DNA of 7,755 nt, from NCBI RefSeq assembly GCF_020829685.1, contig NZ_JAIVFR010000284.1:1-7755 (forward strand), written 5' to 3'. Positions 1 through 4,329 of this stretch are shown here, piece by piece; positions within the stretch are counted from its first letter, which is position 1; the number at the start of each line of letters is the position of its first letter. This DNA comes from Nostoc sp. CHAB 5715. GTDB taxonomy: Bacteria > Cyanobacteriota > Cyanobacteriia > Cyanobacteriales > Nostocaceae. The notes below the pieces were generated by a model. The model saw only the letters and a program-made list of their open reading frames with translations, searched no databases and had not been told where the DNA came from. The position numbers and the translations under genes are program-made.

Positions 1-525
1 CGAGTCAAGGTACGACGGATTTCTTCTGATGAGAGAATTTTGGAAGGACGTTATGCAGATGCTTTGGCAATTGTAGATGAATTAGAAGGCATGAGCAAAC
101 AAGCTATTCTGCGAAATATCCAAGCTTATTTAAACATTCTGTTGATTCATTTGATTAAGAACCAAGTAGAACAACGATTAACTGGTTCATGGGCAAATTC
201 TATTCGTAATTCAATCCGAGAAATTAAAAAGCTGAATATCAAAGATAATAAAACATCTTACTACATTAATTTAGGTGAATGGGGAAATTTGATGGAAGAG
301 GAAGTTATTGAAGATGCGATCGCTGATGCTAGCGAGGAAGTGATGAATGGCAAATTTACTCGCTCTCAGTTGTCTGCAATGCTAGATAAAAACCAGCTTT
401 TGACTACAGCTACTAGTTTACTGGCTTTAACATATACTTATTCGCCAAAGGAATTACCAGCGATTATGGATGATTATCTCAGTCAGTTAGCTGGTAGTGA
501 AGATTGGATAAATCGGGAAAAATAA
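1..525 (+). CDS. DUF29-like protein, 3' part (5' end outside window)
   Basis: The frame is open from base 1 to the TAA at 523-525 and gives 174 residues. There is no stop upstream of the TTG at position 40, so that codon is internal and the true start lies left of the window. Residues 11-70 carry a DUF29-like pattern: a short acidic lead with an EGRYADALAIVDELEGM stretch, a long helix (NIQAYLNILLIHLIKNQ), then a W...SIRNSIREI helix. In DUF29 proteins the matching parts are the 'LAEEIEDMG' start, the 'LLLHLLKWQ' helix and the 'SWR.TI..QR' helix. The C-terminal half, after about residue 80, is acidic and does not match the usual DUF29 ending. DUF29 is widespread in cyanobacteria and has no assigned activity, so none is proposed here. 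The gene is followed by 76 bases of intergenic DNA and then a toxin-antitoxin pair on the same strand; nothing shows that they are linked. Coding status is secure; the family call rests on pattern recall. Confidence 0.65.
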   Translation, partial: RVKVRRISSDERILEGRYADALAIVDELEGMSKQAILRNIQAYLNILLIHLIKNQVEQRLTGSWANSIRNSIREIKKLNIKDNKTSYYINLGEWGNLMEEEVIEDAIADASEEVMNGKFTRSQLSAMLDKNQLLTTATSLLALTYTYSPKELPAIMDDYLSQLAGSEDWINREK

Positions 526-536
526 ATATCCGCTAT

Positions 537-565
537 TTGTTCGGCAATGATACCAAGTGTTAAAT
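537..565 (+). promoter_or_regulatory. possible promoter of the toxin-antitoxin pair
   Basis: TTGTTC at 537-542 and TTAAAT at 560-565 are separated by 17 bases, about 37 bases before the antitoxin ATG. The match to the sigma-70 consensus is weak (3/6 and 4/6). It is listed because the pair needs a promoter in this 76-base gap unless it is read through from the DUF29-like gene. Confidence 0.22.
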
Positions 566-601
566 TCAAATTAGCACCATCAACTCTTGAAGGAAATACA
601 A

Positions 602-796
602 ATGACAGCAGATACTACTGTAAAATATCAAGTCCTCAAGGCAGTAGAGGAAATGCCCCAGGACGTTACTTTTGACGAAGTGATGGAACGTCTTTATTTC
701 CTGTACAAAGTTGATCGAGGTTTAAAGGAAGTTGAGACTGGTAATACTATGCCACATGCAGAAGCCAAAAAGCAGATTAAGACATGGCAGAAGTAA
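602..796 (+). CDS. Antitoxin of a ParE/RelE-type toxin-antitoxin pair
   Basis: This is a 64-residue protein that starts MTADTTVKYQVLKAVEEM. The ATG at 602 is preferred over the in-frame TTG at 587 because AAGGA at 590-594 sits 7 bases before it, which is a good ribosome binding site; starting at 587 would place that site inside the gene. The protein has the build of small antitoxins found beside ParE/RelE toxins in cyanobacteria: a helix with 'LPxDxTFDEVMERLYFLYKV', a 'GLKEVETG' turn, and a C-terminal 'HAEAKKQIKTW' tail of the kind that wraps the toxin (family knowledge, not shown here). The gene overlaps the toxin ORF by 13 bases (784-796), the usual arrangement for translational coupling. 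The antitoxin is intact although its toxin is broken, so it is probably an orphan. A DNA-binding role in autoregulation is likely by family analogy only. Confidence 0.75.
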   Translation: MTADTTVKYQVLKAVEEMPQDVTFDEVMERLYFLYKVDRGLKEVETGNTMPHAEAKKQIKTWQK

Positions 797-958
797 TCTG
801 GACGAGTCAAGCCTTAACTGATTTAGAAGCAATTGGTGATTTTATTGCACGGGATGCACCAAGTTTTGCCCAGGTATTTGTAGACAGGGTATTTCAATCT
901 GTAGAACGTCTACAACAGTTTCCGCTATCAGGGCGTGTAGTCCCAGAAATCGCTCAAG

Positions 959-963
959 AGGAT
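959..963. repeat. Target site duplication, left copy (AGGAT)
   Basis: The 5-bp direct repeat AGGAT is matched by 1057-1061. It spans the codons for Glu-Asp at the toxin breakpoint. Confidence 0.85.
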
Positions 964-1056
964 TAGGACTTACGCAAAAATTGCTAAAAAGCTTAATTTA
1001 TCGAACCGCCAAGACGCCAAGAGCGCCGAGAATTCGTAGAGTGTGCGTAAGTCCTA
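964..1056. mobile_element. 93-bp MITE-like element with 13-bp TIRs inside the toxin gene
   Basis: The ends are perfect 13-bp inverted repeats, TAGGACTTACGCA at 964-976 and TGCGTAAGTCCTA at 1044-1056. They are flanked by a 5-bp direct duplication, AGGAT at 959-963 and 1057-1061. The element has no coding capacity, so it must be mobilised in trans by a transposase that recognises these ends; the 5-bp duplication narrows the family but does not name it. The interior includes a CCGCCAAGACGCCAAGAGCG stretch that I recall as common in Nostoc intergenic DNA. The boundary is fixed independently by the host gene: excision of element plus one AGGAT restores the toxin reading frame exactly. Confidence 0.9.
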
Positions 1057-1061
1057 AGGAT
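1057..1061. repeat. Target site duplication, right copy (AGGAT)
   Basis: This is the right-hand partner of AGGAT at 959-963. The toxin coding sequence resumes at 1062. Confidence 0.85.
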
Positions 1062-1183
1062 ATTCGAGAGATTATCTTCGGTAGTTACCGAATAGTATAT
1101 TTAGTCAGCAATGAGCAGGTAAATATCTTAACCGTGTTTCATTCTTCAAGGCAACTTAAGCTTTAATTAATGCTTATGTTTTG

Positions 1184-1197
1184 ATAGCGATCGCTAT
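1184..1197. repeat. 14-bp palindrome centred on a HIP1 octamer
   Basis: ATAGCGATCGCTAT is a perfect palindrome built on GCGATCGC, between the toxin remnant and the hydrolase gene. HIP1 is abundant in this window (also at 316, 1617, 2008, 2216, 2568, 2929, 3031, 3133, 4633, 4927, 5698 and 6698), so the site supports the host assignment and need not be an operator. Confidence 0.6.
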
Positions 1198-1334
1198 TTC
1201 TATAGAGGCGAAAACTGAGGTAGCAAAGAAAGCCAAGATTACGGTAAACTGATTGATAAATTGTAGTATTTTTTGTCGTAGTACTGTACGTGTAACGAAG
1301 AATAAAAGTTTTCGCCAATTGTAAGGTAGAGATA

Positions 1335-2165
1335 ATGAAAGAAATAACACGCCGCAAATTTATCGCAACAGCCACCGTGGCGACAGGTTTTGCCCTGGCA
1401 GTACAACCCATTTCTGCCGAAGTCATCACCACCGATGCCAAGGGGTTGGTAGCTGGTGCGGTGAAAATTCCTGTTAAAGATGGCGAAATTCCTGCCTATA
1501 GAGCAGCACCTGCTACTGGTAACAATTTCCCAATTGTTTTGGTAATTCAGGAAATATTTGGTGTACACGAGCATATTCAGGATATCACTCGTCGCTTTGC
1601 TCAGTTGGGGTATTTAGCGATCGCACCCGAATTATTCATCCGTCAAGGCGATGTCACTAAGTTAAGCAGTATAGACGAAATTCGCCCAATTGTCGCCAAA
1701 GTGCCAGATGCCCAAGTTTTATCCGATCTTGATGCCACGGTAAACTGGGCGGTGAAATCAGCTAAAGGTAATGCCGATAAATTGGGGATTACAGGTTTCT
1801 GTTGGGGCGGCCGCATTACCTGGTTATACGCGGCGCACAATCCCAAGGTGAAGGCTGGTGTGGCTTGGTATGGACGACTTGTGGGCGATGCTACCGAACT
1901 TCAACCCAAGTATCCCGTCGATATTGCATCAAAACTAACAGTCCCCGTTCTCGGACTCTATGGTGGGAAGGATACGGGTATTCCCCTTAATACAGTAGAG
2001 CAGATGCGCGATCGCTTAAAGGAAAGCAGCAGCAAATCTGAAATCATTGTCTACCCCGATGCACCGCACGCTTTTTTTGCCGATTATCGCCCCTCCTACC
2101 GCGAGAAAGATGCTAAGGACGGTTGGAAACGTCTTTTGGCATGGTTTAAGGAGAATGGCGTGTAA
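1335..2165 (+). CDS. Tat-exported dienelactone hydrolase family protein
   Basis: This is a 276-residue alpha/beta hydrolase. The N-terminus is a twin-arginine signal: TRRKFI at residues 5-10, a hydrophobic stretch to about 23, and a likely cleavage after ISA (residue 28). The protein is therefore predicted to be exported folded, to the periplasm or thylakoid lumen. The mature part has the dienelactone hydrolase (DLH) pattern: QEIFG with Glu73, the nucleophile elbow GFCWGG with Cys156, Asp213 in [10 protein letters not shown], and His245 in PDAPHAFF. This completes the Cys/Asp/His triad plus the Glu that moves the Cys in characterised DLHs. Classic DLH opens 4-carboxymethylenebut-2-en-4-olide in chloroaromatic breakdown; exported cyanobacterial members have no settled substrate, so only ester or lactone hydrolysis is claimed. 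The ATG is preceded by AAGG at 1323-1326, and only this start gives the Tat motif. The gene appears monocistronic: 168 bases separate it from the toxin remnant, and a convergent gene follows. I see no convincing promoter match in that gap. Confidence 0.92.
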   Translation: MKEITRRKFIATATVATGFALAVQPISAEVITTDAKGLVAGAVKIPVKDGEIPAYRAAPATGNNFPIVLVIQEIFGVHEHIQDITRRFAQLGYLAIAPELFIRQGDVTKLSSIDEIRPIVAKVPDAQVLSDLDATVNWAVKSAKGNADKLGITGFCWGGRITWLYAAHNPKVKAGVAWYGRLVGDATELQPKYPVDIASKLTVPVLGLYGGKDTGIPLNTVEQMRDRLKESSSKSEIIVYPDAPHAFFADYRPSYREKDAKDGWKRLLAWFKENGV

Positions 2166-2180
2166 GTCTGCCGAACATAG

Positions 2181-2203
2181 AAAAGCCTCCCATACCGGGA
2201 GGC
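2181..2203 (-). terminator. Factor-independent terminator between convergent genes
   Basis: A 7-bp perfect stem, GCCTCCC (2185-2191) and GGGAGGC (2197-2203), encloses a 5-base loop. On the minus strand it is followed by TTTT (complement of 2181-2184), 38 bases past the stop of the TPR remnant. On the plus strand no T-run follows, so it serves the minus strand best; the stem may still help end hydrolase transcripts. The same stem occurs at 4282-4300. Confidence 0.8.
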
Positions 2204-2240
2204 TCAAAGGTTAGGGCGATCGCTATATCTGCCATGATTT

Positions 2241-3211
2241 TTAGCAACCGTGAGTGAATTTTATCTTACTTTCTAGTTTTGAGTCAGCAGGAGCAATCAT
2301 CCACTGGCTACTGTCATAGGGTAATTCAATTTTTAGAGTATTTCGTTGAGTTAATTTTTGATTTAGTTCTGGGTGTGATGAACTAGAAAATTTTCCTGTT
2401 AATATCAGAGTTTGGCGACCATCTCCCAGCAGTCTTTTGATACCATTAATGTTATTAAGAAAGAGTTTATTCGGCTCTTGACCGTTATAGGTAAAACCAA
2501 TTTCTTTGCTGGGTTCTCGGAGACCTTCACTACCTGTCACAACATGGCGATTAGTCACAATCCAGGCGCGATCGCTTTCCCGTTTCACCACCCATCCTGT
2601 ACCGATGCTATTCCCCTCCCGGATTTGAGCCACCACTTTGACTACAGACCGCTTTAGCAACGATGATTTATCAGTTGGAGTGGGCAACTTTTCTTTAACC
2701 ACAAGCTGAGTTTTCGGCTGCAACGCCAACAAGCGTTCAGCCTCATCCAGGTTGTTTTGAGCAAAGACATACTTTGGATCTAAGGCGATAGAGCGTTTGT
2801 ACTCTGCAATAGCCTCTTCTAACTTGCCTTTTTCCTCTAGCGCCAGACCCAGATTATTATGGGCTAAAGTATGGGCACTGGCTGGTGTTGCAGAAATATC
2901 TGGTAGCTTTAGTGCTTGACGATATGCCGCGATCGCCTCATCCAGTTTCTTCTGCTCACTCAACACATTGCCCAGACCGATGTAACCACCAGCATGTTTG
3001 GGGTCGAGTTGGATGGCTTTGCGATATTGGGCGATCGCCTCATCCAGTTTCCCTTGGTTTTTCAGCGCAATGCCCAGATTGTAGTAAGCATCAGCATCTT
3101 TGGGGTCGAGTTGGATGGCTTTGCGATATTGGGCGATCGCCTCATCCAGTTTCCCTTGGTTTTTCAGCGCAATGCCCAGATTGTTGTAAGCAATAGCATC
3201 TTTGGGGTCGA
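2241..3211 (-). pseudogene. TPR / trypsin-like protease remnant, truncated at the 5' end
   Basis: Read on the minus strand, TPR homology begins abruptly at about 3211 with [12 protein letters not shown]. It runs through four 34-residue TPR units (consensus LG.AL...[16 protein letters not shown]) plus a partial fifth. A linker and the start of a trypsin-like domain follow: [14 protein letters not shown] and TNRHVV. The frame stays open upstream only to a TAG at 3255-3257 and contains no ATG, GTG or TTG before the GTG at 2964-2966, which lies in the middle of the third TPR. Counted from that GTG the ORF has 241 residues, with the catalytic His at 141. The protease domain then changes character at about residue 155: no later Asp motif and no GxSGGP serine motif are visible, and the last 85 residues are unrecognised. 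TPR units bind other proteins; intact cyanobacterial relatives join them to an HtrA/trypsin-like domain. I infer a non-functional or strongly altered gene. A shorter protein from the GTG is possible but would lack half the TPRs. Confidence 0.72.
2997..3211 (-). repeat. 102-bp tandem repeat encoding TPR units
   Basis: Two 102-bp units (2997-3098 and 3099-3200) differ at only three positions, all in the segment encoding the start of helix A. An 11-base start of a third copy (3201-3211) ends where TPR homology stops. A more diverged unit lies at about 2895-2996. Each unit encodes one 34-residue TPR and carries a HIP1 octamer. Near-identity at the DNA level implies recent duplication or gene conversion. 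Confidence 0.88.
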
Positions 3212-3291
3212 CTACCTGGTAAAAATCGTAAACAGCCCAAACAAAATTTATTCTCTAGCTTACGTATATTTTTACTGGAAATTATCTTGAA

Positions 3292-3350
3292 GAAGAATTC
3301 AGAAGTCAGAATTCAGGAGCGGAGCCGGAGACGCTCCGCCTCCGGTCAGA
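3292..3350. repeat. Dispersed repeat with a GC-rich hairpin
   Basis: The segment begins with tandem GAATTCAGAAGTCAGAATTC-type sequence. It then forms a 7-bp stem, GCGGAGC (3319-3325) with GCTCCGC (3333-3339), which competes with a 6-bp stem, CCGGAG (3325-3330) with CTCCGG (3340-3345). It lies just upstream of the TPR remnant. I recall both parts as recurrent in Nostoc intergenic DNA; copy number cannot be seen here. Confidence 0.55.
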
Positions 3351-3384
3351 ATTAAGACGCTGGCGGACTCGCTAACGCTTCGCT

Positions 3385-3413
3385 ATCAGGTAGGGATTCG
3401 ACCGCTACCTGAT
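3385..3413. repeat. Inverted repeat with 9-bp arms
   Basis: ATCAGGTAG (3385-3393) and CTACCTGAT (3405-3413) are perfect complements around an 11-base loop. No T-run follows on either strand, and no gene lies within 300 bases whose end would need it as a terminator. Confidence 0.6.
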
Positions 3414-3421
3414 TGAAGACT

Positions 3422-3465
3422 ACCAAAATCTTCTCTTTCAGAGACGCTGCGCGAACGATTTTGGT
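3422..3465. repeat. 9-bp inverted repeat split by a GAGACGCTGCGCGAACG repeat
   Basis: ACCAAAATC (3422-3430) and GATTTTGGT (3457-3465) are perfect complements. The 26 bases between them contain GAGACGCTGCGCGAACG, a motif I recall as a dispersed Nostoc repeat. The arrangement looks like a small repeat placed inside an older palindrome. Confidence 0.5.
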
Positions 3466-3693
3466 GGGGTTCATACGTGTCAACTTAAGGTAAAAGTCAT
3501 GTCCCGCAAGGAACTGAAGTTCCTTGGCTTTTAGCAAAAGTCATCTCTTGATGACTAAATAATCCGAAAAATTTTTAGTCTACTTCAGTAGACTTTAGCT
3601 ATTAGCCCCGAAATTCATTTCTGGGCGGGCGTGGAAGCCAACAGTTAAGCCATTTCTAGCTTACAGCTATTTTCAGGTAAATAGACCACGCGG

Positions 3694-3720
3694 TAGGGGC
3701 ACAGCAATGCTGTGCCCTTA
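3694..3720. repeat. GGGCACAGC hairpin repeat
   Basis: GGGCACAGC (3697-3705) and GCTGTGCCC (3709-3717) form a perfect 9-bp stem around a 3-base loop, extended by one G-T pair and two A-T pairs to 3694-3720. It is followed by ACGA and has no T-run, so it is a repeat hairpin more than a terminator. I recall this motif as frequent in filamentous cyanobacteria. Confidence 0.65.
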
Positions 3721-3757
3721 CGACAGATGTGGTTCAAATACATGAAAACTGCTGTAA
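3714..3757 (+). repeat. 44-bp direct repeat, copy 1
   Basis: It begins GCCCTTACGACAGATGTGG and ends ACTGCTGTAA. It is identical to 3782-3825, 68 bases downstream, and its first four bases overlap the arm of the GGGCACAGC hairpin. Confidence 0.85.
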
Positions 3758-3781
3758 GTTGACACCAATGAGCAAAGTTTA

Positions 3782-3825
3782 GCCCTTACGACAGATGTGG
3801 TTCAAATACATGAAAACTGCTGTAA
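3782..3825 (+). repeat. 44-bp direct repeat, copy 2
   Basis: This is an exact second copy of 3714-3757, separated from it by 24 unrelated bases. It lacks the hairpin arm in front, so the duplicated unit begins inside the palindrome of copy 1. Confidence 0.85.
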
Positions 3826-3865
3826 AGCCGTAATGTACTCTATTTTATCTGTCAAAATTCAAACG

Positions 3866-4243
3866 TTTGCAACAATTACTCTTCCATATATCAAAAACGC
3901 CTAAGCATTTCTTGCAAATGTTGAATACTTTGCAACAATTACTCTTCCATATATCAAAAACGCTTAAGCATTTCTTGCAAATGTAGAAGCAGTTGCAGCA
4001 AATGTTGAATACTTTGCAACAATTACTCTTCCATATATAAGAAAGGCTTAAGTATTTCTTGCAAATGTATAATCAGTTGCAACAAACGCTTAATGCTTTG
4101 CAACAATTACTCTTCCATATATAAGAAAGGCTTAAGTATTTCTTGCAAATGTATAATCAGTTGTAGCAAACGCTTAATGCTTTGCAACAATTACTCTTTC
4201 ATGTATAAGAAAGGCTTAAGTAATTGCAACAATTGTTGTAATG
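3866..4243. repeat. Tandem array of eighteen 21-bp modules in a higher-order pattern
   Basis: Five higher-order units start with (T)TTGCAACAATTACTCTTCC at 3866, 3929, 4013, 4097 and 4181. The spacings are 63, 84, 84 and 84 bases, all multiples of 21. Four module types can be told apart: A (TTGCAACAATTACTCTTCC), B (TATATAAGAAAGGCTTAAG or a TATATCAAAAACGC form), C (TTTCTTGCAAATGTATAATC) and D (GTTGCAACAAACGCTTAATG). The order is ABC, ABCD, ABCD, ABCD, ABD, giving 18 modules and exactly 378 bases. The units at 4013 and 4097 differ at 2 of 84 positions. Read from TTG at 3867 the first modules translate as heptads with regular Leu/Ile (LQQLLFH, ISKTPKH, FLQMLNT), but stops (TAG at 3984-3986, TAA at 4038-4040 and later) break the frame and no start codon or ribosome site precedes it. 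The last module (4223-4243) is itself a near-perfect palindrome centred on CAACAATTGTTG. Confidence 0.9.
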
Positions 4244-4275
4244 AACTTATGAATTCATTGAATTCAAGTATATAC

Positions 4276-4300
4276 AAAAAAGCCTCCCATCGCGGGAGGC
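4276..4300 (-). terminator. Terminator of the repeat-rich membrane protein gene
   Basis: A GCCTCCC/GGGAGGC stem (4282-4288 and 4294-4300) with a 5-base loop is followed on the minus strand by TTTTTT (complement of 4276-4281). It starts 30 bases after the stop codon at 4330. The plus-strand side is followed by TTAAAATTT, so weak two-way activity is possible. The stem is identical to that at 2185-2203. Confidence 0.85.
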
Positions 4301-4329
4301 TTAAAATTTAGCGGAGAAAACTTGTTAAA

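Larger units (their letters stand above)
784..1166 (+). pseudogene. ParE/RelE-family toxin, split by a MITE-like insertion
   Basis: The first part (784-963, 60 residues) begins MAEVIWTSQALTDLEAIGDF and runs to ...FPLSGRVVPEIAQED, then meets a TAG supplied by the end of an inserted element. The second part (1062-1163, 34 residues) continues in another frame as IREIIFGSYRIVYLVSNEQ and ends ...ILTVFHSSRQLKL. Removing the 93-bp element and one copy of the AGGAT target duplication (98 bp in all) joins ...AQED to IREII... and rebuilds a 94-residue protein. That is the normal size for ParE/RelE toxins, with the family's F-PLSGR-VPE turn, the GSYRIVY strand and the C-terminal VFHSSR strand. Family members inhibit DNA gyrase (ParE) or cleave mRNA on the ribosome (RelE); the sequence does not decide which. 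The 60-residue fragment lacks the C-terminal strands that normally carry the active face, so it should be inactive. Confidence 0.88.
3477..3765. other. Palindrome cluster bounded by an 11-bp inverted repeat; possible mobile-element remnant
   Basis: GTGTCAACTTA (3477-3487) and TAAGTTGACAC (3755-3765) are exact complements 289 bases apart, outer edge to outer edge. Between them lie closely packed hairpins: CAAGGAACT/AGTTCCTTG (3507-3526), AGTCATC/GATGACT (3539-3556), AGTCTACT/AGTAGACT (3577-3594) and GCCC.GAAA/TTTC.GGGC (3605-3626, one mismatch). A second, imperfect 16-bp inverted pair is at 3660-3675 and 3743-3758 (14 of 16). Strings of subterminal palindromes without coding capacity are typical of IS200/IS605-family ends, their non-autonomous derivatives and TnpB guide-RNA scaffolds. 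That link is an inference; no transposase fragment is visible. There is no gene here; the short minus-strand ORF at 3352-3537 reads straight through these repeats and is not believed. Confidence 0.4.

Noticed and set aside
40..525. Start of the first gene at TTG 40
   Set aside because: The frame is open to base 1, and the family pattern needs residues upstream of this codon, so the gene is cut by the window edge.
964..1058. TA target duplication (IS630/Tc1-like) for the inserted element
   Set aside because: With only TA duplicated, the restored toxin would read GAT TAA and stop. The 5-bp AGGAT duplication is the one that restores the frame.
981..1166. Separate 61-codon gene starting at TTG 981
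   Set aside because: The first 27 codons come from the inserted element and the rest is the displaced end of the toxin, so it is not an independent gene.
2885..3290. Plus-strand ORFs with repeated sequence opposite the TPR units
   Set aside because: Their repeats (e.g. [14 protein letters not shown]) are the antisense reading of the 102-bp TPR-coding repeat.
3352..3537. Minus-strand ORF of 61 codons
   Set aside because: It reads through several hairpins and dispersed repeats. It has no family resemblance and no ribosome site that I could find.
3834..3983. Leucine-heptad reading frame as a real small gene
   Set aside because: There is no start codon or ribosome site, and the same modules carry stops in the following copies. 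It is kept only as a clue to the origin of the array.
3866..4243. CRISPR array
   Set aside because: Repeats of about 20-30 bases recur at even spacing, but the intervening segments are themselves repeats of one another, so there are no unique spacers, and no cas genes are present.
4093..4311. Plus-strand ORF of 72 codons
   Set aside because: It lies within the tandem array and runs through the terminator hairpin. Its Cys/Asn-rich, internally repeated translation follows from the 84-bp DNA repeat, and no ribosome site precedes it.
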